From positions 434,001-498,000 of the forward strand of contig NC_062996.1 of NCBI RefSeq assembly GCF_023078275.1: a stretch of DNA of 64,000 nucleotides, read 5' to 3'. Of the stretch, positions 55,401 through 58,564 are shown piece by piece (the first letter of the stretch is position 1; each line of letters opens with the position of its first letter). Position numbers and translations under genes: made by a program. This DNA is from Leguminivora glycinivorella. Lineage: Eukaryota > Arthropoda > Insecta > Lepidoptera > Tortricidae. The notes beneath the pieces were generated by a model that worked only from the letters and a program-made list of their open reading frames with translations, was not told where the DNA came from and did no database searches.

Positions 55401-55615
55401 GTTCAATATTAAAATCTTTGATTTCTTCGGGGCTCAAATTTGTCACTGCAAATATCAACCTTGCTCTCTTGTTGCACAAATAACTATTTTACAGTGTTCT
55501 CTACTAATTTGCAGTGTATCTATCGAGCGTGGTGGAAGACTTAGGTACGGCCGTGACGCCCTCTTTGAAGAACCTCGAGCGATCCCTTCGCGTCGCCACG
55601 CCGCAAAGCGAATAA
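25442..55615 (+). CDS. COG7: Conserved oligomeric Golgi complex subunit 7 (17 coding exons, 671 aa)
   Basis: Exons: 25442-25444, 25550-25636, 26875-26955, 27850-28023, 28345-28491, 29591-29708, 31225-31397, 33028-33129, 38491-38623, 44431-44564, 47045-47179, 49172-49346, 50421-50600, 52759-52853, 53742-53825, 54632-54725, 55515-55615. All introns are GT/AG and phases agree throughout. The spliced protein begins MDLKTFGEDDFDPKKWIN and has ADKWAALATALED, FSLSPQEYITEIGQYLMTLP and a terminal YLSSVVEDLGTAV, matching the Cog7 family along its length (animal Cog7 is usually about 740-770 aa, so this is somewhat short). Cog7 belongs to lobe B of COG, which tethers retrograde vesicles at the Golgi and supports glycosylation. 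Exon 1 contributes only the ATG. Introns hold most of the repeats of the window. Exons 5, 7, 10 and 17 have extra partial copies downstream. Confidence 0.93.
25550..25636 (+). CDS. COG7: COG7 exon 2
   Basis: 29 codons, phase 0 on both sides. Encodes DLKTFGEDDFDPKKWINRAW, the conserved N-terminus of Cog7. The acceptor TTGTTATAG joins it directly to the isolated ATG of exon 1 (ATG followed by GTAATT). Confidence 0.9.
25800..26617. mobile_element. Pogo/Tc1-mariner-like non-autonomous transposon in COG7 intron 2
   Basis: The 818-bp element begins CAGTGGAATCTCGATAACTC and ends with the diverged reverse complement (GAGTTATAGAGATTACACTG). TA dinucleotides at 25798-25799 and 26618-26619 are the expected target duplication. 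Subterminal TTCGACTTA and TTCGAGTTA motifs recur. No transposase frame is present. Confidence 0.75.
26695..26840 (-). repeat. 'CACGCCTGTATCCCAT' family fragment, inverted
   Basis: Contains the CTGGGATATGTGTTAAATTG and GCGAGAGG...CCTGTCACTG blocks of the family, with a gap before GTGCTCTGCCTACCCC. Confidence 0.65.
27056..27380. mobile_element. MITE with inverted ends, COG7 intron 3
   Basis: Left end AGTAAGGTCAATACGG pairs with right end CCAGTATTGACCTTACT; inside each lies a TGTGGCCTTCACATTTG or AAATGTGAAGGCCGGAC block, also inverted. About 325 bp and non-coding. Confidence 0.65.
28042..28300 (+). repeat. 'ACCCCCGACGCAAAAACGACGGGG' family repeat, COG7 intron 4
   Basis: Starts CCCCCGTCGCAAAAACGACG, a small hairpin, followed by a GTCTGTCT microsatellite, GCATCGTAGCTCCCGAACGG and CGGTCTACTATGTCGCGGTC. 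Other copies: 46535-47005, 50856-51075 and 61553-61752 (inverted). Confidence 0.8.
28345..28491 (+). CDS. COG7: COG7 exon 5
   Basis: 49 codons, phase 0/0. Encodes NAASALREADKWAALATALE and ends in TALTHSLE before the donor GTAATA. The last 57 bp with the donor recur five times in the next intron. Confidence 0.9.
28512..28757 (+). repeat. 'CACGCCTGTATCCCAT' dispersed repeat, COG7 intron 5
   Basis: Full-length copy: starts near AATCACGCCTGTATCCCATA, passes through GGCAGAGCACATGAACTACT and TTGCCAGCCTCTCGCC, and ends GGTGGTGAAATTCTTAACC. Non-coding, probably a SINE-type family. Confidence 0.8.
28758..29545 (+). repeat. Tandem copies of the COG7 exon 5 tail plus donor inside intron 5
   Basis: Five copies of the final part of exon 5 lie at about 28829-28885, 29022-29078, 29155-29211, 29287-29343 and 29478-29533. 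Each is preceded by the same intron-type sequence (TTTATTAGATAGAAACTTGG, then AGGGTAACCCACTGTATC). The first four keep the exon-end GAG followed by GT; the fifth has lost it (TTGTGG). The copies lack an obvious in-frame acceptor. Confidence 0.88.
29868..30200 (+). repeat. Dispersed retroelement 3' fragment, COG7 intron 6
   Basis: Contains GGTGGCAAACAAACATACGG, CCTGATGGAAAGCGGTCACC and TATGGACGCCTGCAAC, a block I know as a very common lepidopteran non-LTR retroelement end. A related inverted scrap is at 54963-55048. A hairpin (CTTGTACACTCC...GGAGTGTACAAG) lies inside at 29993-30052. Confidence 0.6.
30247..30610 (+). repeat. 'GCCATCTAGC' MITE family, copy 1
   Basis: Shares with four other copies the blocks AGTGCATAGACTGCCATCTC, CCTCAGTTTTGACAATTTGG, GCCATCTAGCCGAGCG and ACTGTAGCTGTCTATACGGA. 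Other copies: 43285-43615 (inverted), 51950-52235, 55745-55980 (inverted), 60612-60918. Confidence 0.8.
30940..31195 (+). repeat. 'CACGCCTGTATCCCAT' dispersed repeat, COG7 intron 6
   Basis: Close copy of 28512-28757, followed by an uninterrupted run of G at about 31176-31189. Confidence 0.8.
31225..31397 (+). CDS. COG7: COG7 exon 7
   Basis: Completes the split codon from exon 6 and ends ACA CAT before GTAAGT. Encodes ERTACYVSLFRGMNRAPSAA and ends LAGKGEAHTH, which lines up with the LLGAWHTQ region of animal Cog7 and joins VEWLTNVL of exon 8. The 3' half recurs four times in the next intron. Confidence 0.85.
31440..31870 (+). repeat. Tandem copies of the COG7 exon 7 tail plus donor inside intron 7
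   Basis: Copies at about 31456-31550, 31609-31703 and 31761-31857, spaced 152-154 bp. The first two keep an open frame equivalent to the exon (QWRRAVGQPSPKIATLAGKG in copy one) and a CAT/GTAAGT donor. The third has an inserted A in AAAGAATCG and a damaged donor (CACACGTACG). Confidence 0.88.
32332..32435. repeat. Palindromic CCCGGGG microrepeats, COG7 intron 7
   Basis: Four successive variants of TCCCGGGGAAA alternating with CCCGGAGGGACA. It sits directly upstream of the last exon 7-like copy. Confidence 0.7.
32434..32533 (+). repeat. Distal copy of the COG7 exon 7 tail
   Basis: A fourth intronic copy with an open frame (TSLATQWWRAAGQPSPKIAK) and an intact CAT/GTAAGT donor, separated from the tandem block by about 570 bp. 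Confidence 0.8.
32566..32800 (+). repeat. 'CACGCCTGTATCCCAT' dispersed repeat, COG7 intron 7
   Basis: Third close copy of the family; it follows the distal exon-7-like copy by about 30 bp, as the first copy follows exon 5. Confidence 0.8.
32864..32980. mobile_element. 117-bp palindromic MITE, COG7 intron 7
   Basis: GGCCCGTTTCTCGAAAGGTA at the left pairs with TACCTTTCGAGAAACGGGCC at the right; perfect arms of about 40 bp around a short loop. Confidence 0.8.
33164..33236 (+). tRNA. tRNA-like sequence, copy 1 (isotype unclear, probably not functional)
   Basis: 73 nt with a perfect 7-bp acceptor stem (GCTTCCG/CGGAAGC), a D-arm (GCTT...GAGC), a perfect T-arm (GCGGG TTCAAGT CCCGC), and good A and B boxes (TAGCTTAATTGG, GGTTCAAGTCC). 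The anticodon arm is wrong: either TTGCA/TGCAA closes a 5-nt loop, or a 7-nt loop lacks U33. A Cys-like TTGCAAA loop is present but its stem does not pair. T-runs downstream could end Pol III transcription. It may be a tRNA pseudogene or the head of a SINE. Confidence 0.45.
33476..33548 (+). tRNA. tRNA-like sequence, copy 2
   Basis: Identical 73 nt to copy 1, 312 bp downstream, with the same 5' flank (GATGTCCGGCGTG) and 3' flank (TAAATTTTTCCATTTTTTCC). The shared flanks show it arose by duplication of a larger unit. Confidence 0.45.
33591..33913. mobile_element. Element with about 55-bp inverted ends, COG7 intron 8
   Basis: Left AAAATTTTACCTTCCAATAA through GGTATATCCGAGGTC is the reverse complement of the right end. 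The left interior (about 33645-33805) is also the inverted twin of 38210-38370. Non-coding. Confidence 0.65.
34879..35095. mobile_element. GC-rich MITE with TTAA flanks (piggyBac-like)
   Basis: TTAA at 34875-34878 and 35096-35099. Ends read CACCGCCACACATGCGCGC and, inverted, GCCTCCGCCACACATAAAGC. The interior is dense in GCGC and AGCG words. TTAA duplication is the piggyBac signature; no coding sequence is left. Confidence 0.55.
36260..37510 (+). pseudogene. Degraded repetitive coding-like sequence, Gly/Ala/Val/Thr-rich
   Basis: Modules of about 28 residues recur in the plus strand: ISVAASSTKGPHQQ, SMSVSADDTGGKLQ followed by GVVTADAAEGL, ISVAASNTGGQLRQ, then two copies of SISVAASDTGGQLQQ followed by RGVVTADE. 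The DNA landmark is GTGGCGGCCAGC(G/A)ATACTGG. Frames are broken between modules by stops and indels. I do not recognise the protein; it could be a decayed surface or structural repeat protein carried by the surrounding element, or merely a GC-rich tandem repeat. Confidence 0.4.
36820..37260 (+). repeat. Tandem repeat array (80-90 bp units)
   Basis: The unit GCGCCAGCATAAGCGTGGCG...GTTGTCACGGCAGA begins near 36829, 36963, 37068 and 37165; the last two units are almost identical over about 90 bp. Confidence 0.75.
38210..38370 (-). repeat. Inverted twin of 33645-33805
   Basis: Near-identical reverse complement: shared GTGGCTGGTGGCGAGTCGGG, TGTGTTGCAGGTGGGG and GATGGCGCCATCTATCGG. The pair spans most of COG7 intron 8 (spacing about 4.4 kb). 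Confidence 0.85.
38491..38623 (+). CDS. COG7: COG7 exon 9
   Basis: Acceptor TTTACATCCAG, donor G/GTAAGA, phase 0/1. Encodes VVSASLKLCSDPEEGILQLI and ends EPAKNK, aligning with the Cog7 region after the LMPSLP-type segment. Confidence 0.87.
38640..38770 (+). repeat. 'GCCCGCGGCTTCGCTCGCG' dispersed repeat, 5' part, split by the gypsy element
   Basis: Matches copies at 47258-47435, 53848-54022 (inverted) and 60445-60610. Its 3' part continues at 43254-43290 beyond the LTR element, which fixes the insertion point. Confidence 0.85.
38771..39540 (+). repeat. Gypsy 5' LTR with four internal repeats
   Basis: 770 bp. Four copies of GGCCGGGGTGACCATTACGC followed by GCCTAGGCCGGGTT lie near 38970, 39038, 39100 and 39188. 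A TATTTAAG box-like motif lies near 38880 and an AATAAA near 39383. Confidence 0.93.
39543..39560 (+). other. Gypsy primer binding site
   Basis: TGGCGCCCAACCGAAAAA starts two bases after the LTR, where a tRNA 3' end would pair. The tRNA is not assigned. Confidence 0.7.
39788..42025 (+). CDS. Gag-protease fusion with residual integrase parts (745 aa), RT and integrase core deleted
   Basis: One open frame. Gag spans about residues 1-255. A CCHC knuckle has C263, C266, H271 and C276, with a second cysteine cluster after it. The aspartic protease has D339 in CLIDTGSTHTY. The sequence then reaches the approach to reverse transcriptase (KQEYYPRNPK) and jumps directly to what is normally the end of RNase H (QFDIKYRNGKRNQVADE). 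The integrase zinc domain is kept (H627, H634, C664, C667), but the D,D,E core is missing and the frame resumes in the integrase C-terminal part (FNFALNTPIHEST). Both deletions keep the frame. The product could assemble particles and be processed but cannot copy or integrate DNA by itself. Confidence 0.9.
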   Translation: MSTSWIYNLKKPELIQEAENRNISTTDLTVEQIRKLLVESIKTSDEFKTPEKGKPLKMTEDEGKMNANKLTKLIREWNLSFKRYDDAEEFVERLEEFMTASSIDKEEILPALPRIMQGKALAWYRNHTDSFQSWDQFLKLFKLYYYPSNYEENLIVKIAARKQEFGESFIDYLTDLQTLMRRYGKLTEKERLHRIHENMGKNYKLYIKKNDFENLTDLVKLAADYEDIHTPRYSQLRYRNANTERDNHEGTKIHPKYDPKTCCWSCGKPGHDTRECRAKKRIFCSSCGTLGVLSTNCCKKKSEWGKPQPIGAAVDEDNGDNRQFIDMSINGTTYSCLIDTGSTHTYINETVYKACKEKKSQEQETKRRIILANGTRAQVRTSIRVEMEIKNRRLQHWVRVMPMASAIIIGMDLLTRLGVKITWPSTQDETNSHHDEAQGSAPCQTTAHPETESPKPRTVTELVIDPQQQKLTEPEKAELEEILKTEFRKCDASPKGNTCVQHKIRMKHNETVKQEYYPRNPKQQQYQFDIKYRNGKRNQVADESSWSPVYASQPALLHSATASQGWYGRKLLQTQNYPDTTQEYRVEGGKLYRKIINRKSNTHTDPDTEWKLCVPEARRSQIMGQYHDTPSAGHLGIAKTTRKVMQRYYWPGMQREIYKYVKKCNACQKRKAMQQNTRNQDSNRYMTKPQRDKYLSEFNFALNTPIHESTKYTPALAKIPTKIKAKRKYTSHFIGTNNQPAAIIS
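42464..42478 (+). other. Gypsy polypurine tract
   Basis: GACGAAGAGGGGGTA, ending at the base before the 3' LTR. Confidence 0.8.
42479..43249 (+). repeat. Gypsy 3' LTR
   Basis: 771 bp, the twin of 38771-39540 with one extra C near 42884. Followed by AGAC, the target duplication. Confidence 0.93.
43254..43290 (+). repeat. 3' part of the dispersed repeat split by the gypsy element
   Basis: Continues the interrupted repeat with ACACACTTTTCATTTATAAT, as in the intact copies at 47258 and 60445. Confidence 0.75.
43285..43615 (-). repeat. 'GCCATCTAGC' MITE family, copy 2 (inverted)
   Basis: Reverse complement of the family at 30247 and 60612; runs from ATATAACTTCGTATAGACCG to the TCGATCTTCTTTGG end. 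Confidence 0.8.
43797..43882 (-). repeat. tRNA-like sequence, minus strand (tRNA pseudogene or SINE head)
   Basis: On the minus strand it reads GTGGTGTAGCGGTTTATCAC (A box) and GTTCGATTCC (B box), resembling tRNA-Val/Asn type heads, and ends GCCACCA. The acceptor strands do not pair, so it is not a working tRNA. Confidence 0.55.
43988..44052. repeat. 65-bp perfect palindrome
   Basis: GCTATATCGTAATCCTGCAA and onward is mirrored exactly by TTGCAGGATTACGATATAGC, with a centre near 44020. It could form a long hairpin; origin unknown. Confidence 0.85.
44431..44564 (+). CDS. COG7: COG7 exon 10
   Basis: Completes the split codon from exon 9 and ends phase 0 before GTATTG. Encodes EVVPPSTLQELGLAAYAPLK and ends YLEGSQLRQ. 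Its last 65-75 bp and donor are repeated twice in intron 10. Confidence 0.9.
44650..44900 (+). pseudogene. C-terminal scrap of an RTE-like LINE, COG7 intron 10
   Basis: Plus-strand translation gives KMRSGRLAWYGHVMRRDECH and, in a neighbouring frame, a GEWKRKTCC-type tail, the usual end of RTE-like ORF2 proteins. Frameshifted. It lies between exon 10 and its first repeated copy. Confidence 0.7.
44921..45139 (+). repeat. Two copies of the COG7 exon 10 tail plus donor inside intron 10
   Basis: Copies at about 44921-44994 and 45064-45139, both ending CAGCTAAGACAG followed by GTAT. Between them lies intron-type sequence TTCTACAATATGGTACCATT that also follows exon 10 itself. Confidence 0.85.
46065..46354. 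mobile_element. 290-bp MITE, COG7 intron 10
   Basis: Inverted ends AAGATCATACCATCCCATAC and GTATGGGATGGTATGATCTT (one mismatch), continuing to TGCGACCG/CGGTCGCA. The interior has a second inverted set (CATAGATGGCGC/GCGCCATCTATG). Confidence 0.8.
46535..47005 (+). repeat. Composite of two dispersed families, COG7 intron 10
   Basis: The 'CCCCGACGCAAAA' family at 46543-46680 and 46895-47005 is interrupted by a piece of the GGGTTTACTAAGATCG part of the CCGT-type family at about 46680-46895. Confidence 0.7.
47045..47179 (+). CDS. COG7: COG7 exon 11
   Basis: 45 codons, phase 0/0, acceptor TTTTTTTACAG, donor GTAGGT. Encodes EDILEQSRAILTVAERCEGW and ends PHYTPAVE. Confidence 0.9.
47258..47435 (+). 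repeat. 'GCCCGCGGCTTCGCTCGCG' dispersed repeat
   Basis: Intact copy from ACTAGCTTTTGCTCGCGGCT to TTATAATATTAGTATGGAT; it shows what the site split by the gypsy element looked like. Confidence 0.85.
47770..48060 (-). pseudogene. C-terminal scrap of an RTE-like LINE, COG7 intron 11
   Basis: Minus-strand translation gives GHMMRSKEGKWGKEITNWYP and DRTQWRDLEEAFARRQTELR, matching the end of RTE-type ORF2 proteins. Truncated on its 5' side. Confidence 0.75.
48160..48490 (+). repeat. tRNA-derived SINE, COG7 intron 11
   Basis: Head with an A-box-like GGCGGTTGAGTGGCGAAACG and B box GGTTCGAACCCC, then a conserved body (TTTTCGGTGAAGGAAAACAT, GGTCAGATGGCAGTCGCTTT, CAGGCTCCCATGAGCC) ending in GCAAGGAGGAT. 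Confidence 0.85.
48610..48997. mobile_element. MITE with about 45-bp inverted ends, COG7 intron 11
   Basis: GTCCACATGAGAGG...GGTGTCCCTCTCGCAC at the left is inverted as GTGCGAGAGGGACACCAGCC...CTCATGTGGAC at the right, with an AT-rich interior. Confidence 0.75.
49172..49346 (+). CDS. COG7: COG7 exon 12
   Basis: Acceptor TTTTTTCTACAG, phase 0/1. Encodes AFFTALCALISSHSRRIEQE and ends AGKLQSSES. Confidence 0.9.
49650..50153 (-). repeat. CCGT-microsatellite family copy, COG7 intron 12
   Basis: Starts AGGGTTCCGTAGTCAACTAG and ends CGTGGCCCGACACGCTCTTGG, the inverted arrangement of the copies at 13674-14787. The microsatellite is short here. Confidence 0.85.
50421..50600 (+). CDS. COG7: COG7 exon 13
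   Basis: 180 bp, GC-rich. Encodes DQPTHPLTDLPSLLLEPDIR, then an Ala/Arg-rich helix ending VRGPVDQQL that aligns with the Cog7 RLNQQAHQLAFDSVF region. Phase 1 on both sides. Confidence 0.88.
50856..51075 (+). repeat. 'CCCCGACGCAAAAACGACGGGG' family, COG7 intron 13
   Basis: Clean copy from AACCCCCGACGCAAAAACGA to the TTTTGTAGTTATTATG end; the first 25 bp form a hairpin. Confidence 0.85.
51950..52235 (+). repeat. 'GCCATCTAGC' MITE family, copy 3
   Basis: Forward copy with AGTGCATAGACTGCCATCTC and CTGTCTATATACGGAGTTAT. Confidence 0.8.
52759..52853 (+). CDS. COG7: COG7 exon 14
   Basis: Phase 1/0. Encodes IPSLNVWNNNDALTTDLPDF and SLSPQEYITE, one of the best conserved stretches of Cog7. Confidence 0.92.
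53005..53225 (+). repeat. SINE body, COG7 intron 14
   Basis: Body of the tRNA-derived SINE at 48160 without its head, ending in GGATGATGATGAT. A scrap of the CAGTACAGATGG family is joined to its 5' side. Confidence 0.8.
53262..53470 (-). repeat. 'CACGCCTGTATCCCAT' dispersed repeat, inverted, COG7 intron 14
   Basis: Starts with TTAAGAATTTCACCACCCCC and ends at GCTCTGCCTACCCCTTTATG. Confidence 0.8.
53462..53665 (-). repeat. Partial copy of the MITE seen complete at 61026-61335
   Basis: Inverted relative to 61100-61320: shared CTCGGACACTGGCGATCAAA, GAGGCGCGTTCCTAGCACAC and TTTTTGACAGGCGGTAACTG. Confidence 0.8.
53742..53825 (+). CDS. COG7: COG7 exon 15
   Basis: 28 codons, phase 0/0. Encodes IGQYLMTLPQHLEMHLSEKQ, matching the IGQYIMSLP motif of animal Cog7. 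Confidence 0.92.
53848..54022 (-). repeat. 'GCCCGCGGCTTCGCTCGCG' dispersed repeat, inverted
   Basis: From ATACTAATATTATAAATGGG to GCGAGCAAAAGCTAGTATTG. It begins about 22 bp after the exon 15 donor. Confidence 0.85.
54068..54196. mobile_element. 129-bp MITE with GATATCGGAT inverted ends, COG7 intron 15
   Basis: GCGTTTTCACATTATCCGAT and onward is inverted at the right end. A second copy of the same family is at 55985-56113. The interior carries GCGCCATCTTGGATTTTTTC. Confidence 0.85.
54225..54600 (+). repeat. Dispersed repeat shared with 59680-59995
   Basis: Shared blocks: TTTTTACAAGCTTTTATTCA, GATGATGGAGCAGAAAGGTG and GAAACGTCGTATCCCCATCG. Non-coding; family not named. Confidence 0.75.
54632..54725 (+). 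CDS. COG7: COG7 exon 16
   Basis: Phase 0/1. Encodes ICTHTCEVYAEKILNIRNMD and ALGTKRCLTDI, aligning with the ATMQTYCDAIL to LATDI region of animal Cog7. Confidence 0.9.
54885..55346. mobile_element. hAT-like MITE with 8-bp target duplication, COG7 intron 16
   Basis: Ends TAGGGATGT and ACATCCCTA (inverted), flanked on both sides by CTTGAAAC (54877-54884 and 55347-55354). 8-bp duplications are the hAT signature. The interior is made of ATTCGC/GCGAAT words. A retroelement scrap is nested inside at 54963-55048. Confidence 0.85.
54963..55048 (-). repeat. Retroelement 3' scrap nested in the hAT-like MITE
   Basis: TGACTGCTTACCATCAGGCG followed by GCTCGTCTGCTCGTTTGC and a run of A; related to the block at 29890-29950. 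Confidence 0.6.
55515..55615 (+). CDS. COG7: COG7 terminal exon, proximal copy
   Basis: Acceptor TACTAATTTGCAG; completes a split Val codon and encodes YLSSVVEDLGTAVTPSLKNL to ATPQSE and TAA at 55613-55615. A poly-A signal AATAAA lies at 55663-55668. A near-identical copy with its own acceptor and poly-A signal is at 56353-56453. Confidence 0.9.
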
Positions 55616-55662
55616 ACCTTATAGAGCCCAGTGGGCAATATAATGTATCCACGAACATGAGA

Positions 55663-55668
55663 AATAAA
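55663..55668 (+). terminator. COG7 poly-A signal (proximal)
   Basis: AATAAA 48 bp after the stop codon of the proximal terminal exon. Confidence 0.75.
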
Positions 55669-55744
55669 ATATATTCAACTAAATGTTCTGTTTTTTATTC
55701 AACTACTATTTACGCTGATTGTTACAAACAGGTACTTATAAACC

Positions 55745-55980
55745 ATACAGAAAAAGGTACGGTGAGCTAGATGGCGATACACCTTTGGGGTACGCTCGGC
55801 TAGATGGCGCTAATATTAATATTTGACATTTTAAAACATATCAAGCTAAGAATATGGGCCAAATTGACAAAACTGAGGTTCACAAGTTTTAAGCCGGTGT
55901 CGAGAGATGGCAGTCTATGCACTGTGATTACACATTTTACTTTGACAGTCATTCTCTATAATACTCGATCCTCTTTGGGT
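55745..55980 (-). repeat. 'GCCATCTAGC' MITE family, copy 4 (inverted)
   Basis: Inverted copy from ACCATACAGAAAAAGGTACG to TCGATCCTCTTTGG, between the two COG7 terminal exons. Confidence 0.8.
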
Positions 55981-55984
55981 TAGT

Positions 55985-56113
55985 GCGTTTTCACATTATC
56001 CGATCCGATATCGGATGTCGGACCGATAACCCATACATTACAGGCGCCATCTTGGATTTTTTCTATTGAAATCCTTCCGACATCCGATATCGGATCGGAT
56101 AATGTGAAAACGG
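55985..56113. mobile_element. Second copy of the GATATCGGAT MITE
   Basis: Near-identical to 54068-54196 with the same inverted ends. The two copies lie 1.9 kb apart on either side of the proximal terminal exon. Confidence 0.85.
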
Positions 56114-56352
56114 CCTAAGAGTGAGTGGCAAATATCTGCATCTCTTTCTTGCACATACTTCTGTCTCAAAACTTGCAGCAATAACTTGTCTAAACTCAGC
56201 GGGTTAAGATTCAACTAAACGAACCGCAAGCGTAGAGATTTTATCGTAAATTGAAATTTTTGGTTTCTTCGGGGCTCAAAGTCACTTGATGCAAATATTA
56301 ACTCTCTTGTTGCACAAATAACTATTTTACAGTGTTGTCTACTTATTTGCAG

Positions 56353-56453
56353 TGTATCTATCGAGCGTGGTGGAAGACTTAGGTACGGCCGTGACGCCGT
56401 CTTTGAGGAACCTCGAGCGATCCCTTCGCGTCGCCACGCCGCAAAGCGAATAA
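56353..56453 (+). CDS. COG7: Duplicate COG7 terminal exon, distal copy
   Basis: Acceptor CTTATTTGCAG with the same phase as the proximal copy. The peptide is the same apart from one Lys-to-Arg change (SLRNL instead of SLKNL). Stop TAA at 56451-56453 and AATAAA at 56501-56506. Either copy would complete the protein. Which is used cannot be told from sequence; both keep the frame, acceptor and poly-A signal. Confidence 0.75.
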
Positions 56454-56500
56454 ACCTTATAGAGCCCAGTGGGCAATATAATGTATCCACGAACATGAGA

Positions 56501-56506
56501 AATAAA
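56501..56506 (+). terminator. COG7 poly-A signal (distal)
   Basis: AATAAA after the duplicate terminal exon. Confidence 0.7.
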
Positions 56507-56543
56507 ATATATTCAACTAAATGTTGTTTTTTATTCAACTACT

Positions 56544-56742
56544 GGGTAATTCCATGTAACAGAGTAATGTAAGTGACCAATTATTTGCATGTTTTTTTAT
56601 TCATGGTGCTAATTTAAATATCAATATATCTAAGGATTAAAAGTAGGCTTATCTAGAGATAAATTAAGACTTCAATTTGCATCATAAATAAAAAAACATG
56701 CAATGAAGTGGTCACTTACATTACAGTTACGTGGAATTGCCC
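56544..56742. mobile_element. 199-bp MITE with TACT target duplication
   Basis: Ends GGGTAATTCCATGTAAC and, inverted, GTTACGTGGAATTGCCC, flanked by TACT at 56540-56543 and 56743-56746. The duplicated locus at 55690-55735 keeps the uninterrupted sequence AACTACTATTTACGC, an empty site. Confidence 0.9.
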
Positions 56743-56789
56743 TACTATTTACGCTGATTGTTACAAACAGGTACTAAATGGCAATTTTG

Positions 56790-57740
56790 TCAAAGTATAC
56801 GTCATTGTCACTGTCAGAGTTACCATTTATATTTACAAGAATATATTTAGGTACACAATTGTATAAGAAACCAAGACTAAACTTAAAAGCTAGCTAATGT
56901 CTAAAATAGGCCCTTGAGGCATTGTACCAAGGATACTGGCGACATTTCCTCGCTGTATCGCAAAGCTGATACGTTGTGCGAGGAAGTCGCCAGCTCCTCG
57001 GTCACCAGCTACCTCAACCAGACGCGTCGCGATTTCTGTGAATAACTTGTTCGCGCTGGGACCCCATGTACCTAGTTTCTACGCCAAAAGGTACAAAAAG
57101 GTATTCTTTGCCAAGACTTTTGCATTTATAACGTTACACGTTTAATAATAATATTTTCCCCTCACTAGCTCGGAAACACGTGTTTTGTCCTTTAATACCA
57201 GCGGGTAAAAACGCATTTTATCCACTAGTGGGTAAAGTAATTTGACCTTGAATAAAGTCAAATTAACTGCTTTAAAATTGATAAAAGTAGGTGAATCTAG
57301 TAATAAAGATAATTTACCACCTGTGGAACTACTGGAAGCAGTGATAAACGCATTTTTGCGTTGTAGTTTCCTCGCTATAGTGAGGGGAAAAGTTTTGTGT
57401 TACACTCGGGTGCAAATGTATTTTACTTCTCATGTGTTAAAAAACTCGCAAGTTCAGGATTCTATTCTTGAACCACTCGCTTCGCTCGTGGTTCAACTAT
57501 AGAATCCTTTCACTTGCTCGTTTTTCAATTCCACACTCGGCGTTAAAATACAACTTTGCCCTCTTGTATAACAAATAACTATTTATTTCGCGCCTAATTG
57601 CCCATATAGTGTTAGTTACAGAAGACACTTTCGGATATTTATTTTCCCCTCATTTCCCACACTTAAAAAAATTGTATACCTACTCTTGGTATCTTGGTAT
57701 ACTCTCACAAGGTGAGTTATATAGTAGAATGATTTTTAAT
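56790..57740. other. No gene seen downstream of COG7; repeat-derived
   Basis: Includes a block at about 57140-57600 with GAACCACTCGCTTCGCTCGT and CCCTCTTGTATAACAAATAAC that is related to the sequence just upstream of the COG7 terminal exons (55360-55490). A CGAGGAAGTCGCCAGC patch near 56980 is unexplained. Confidence 0.5.
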
Positions 57741-58500
57741 TAAAAAAAACCGCCTTCCTTTGGGGTTTTGGTGATAAATACTTTCAAATGTTGGATTATG
57801 TTATCAATTCGTCTGTATATTTTTTAATGTTTGTTATTCGATATCTCCGTCATTTCTGAACCAATTTTGAAATTTGGATGATTCTGAAGTACTTACAGAT
57901 GAGAATGATTATCAGAACGGAACTCTAACCAGGGGCGGCTCACTCTTCATCAGCAGTTCCACTGCACCAAATGTCACTGTTCTGGACGTAAGTGCATGCT
58001 GTTCTTATAAAATACCAAAGTCACTATAAGTGTGCCGTTCAGATTTGAGGAGTTCCGTTCTGACCATCATCAGCAGTTCCACTGCACCAAATGTCACTGT
58101 TCTGGACGTAAGTGTATGCTGTTCTTATAAAAATACCAAAGTCTCTATAAGTGTGCCGTTCGGATTTGAGGAGTTCCATTCTGACCATCATGAGTTCCAC
58201 TGCACCAAATGTCACTGTTCCGTACGTAAATGCATGCTGTTCCTTTAAAAACACAAAAATCACCATATGGATGCCTTTCAGATTTGAGGAGTTCCCTCGA
58301 TTTCTCCAGAATCCCACCACTAGAACTGGGTTCTGAGAAAAATGGGACCAATCTGTATGCGTATACATTCAATCAAAAAAAAAATTTCAAAATCGGTCCA
58401 GTAACGACGGAGATATCGAGGAACAAACATTAAAAAAAATAAAAAAACATACAGACGAATTGAGAACCCCTTCCCTTGAGATTTGGAAGGCGGTTAAAAA
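57741..58500. mobile_element. Element with AACCGCCTTCC inverted ends and an internal tandem repeat
   Basis: AAACCGCCTTCCTTT at the left and GGAAGGCGGTTAAAA at the right. Inside, about 57950-58290 holds three tandem units of about 120 bp built on CACTGCACCAAATGTCACTG and GATTTGAGGAGTTCC. The right part has CCAGTAACGACGGAGATATC. Non-coding. Confidence 0.7.
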
Positions 58501-58530
58501 TAAAAAGGCGGCAATATAAAAATTTAACAC

Positions 58531-58536
58531 TTTATT
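58531..58536 (-). terminator. Poly-A signal of the LRR gene
   Basis: AATAAA on the minus strand, 29 bp after the stop codon. Confidence 0.75.
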
Positions 58537-58564
58537 TACGCGCTACTCCTTCACGATACCGTTC

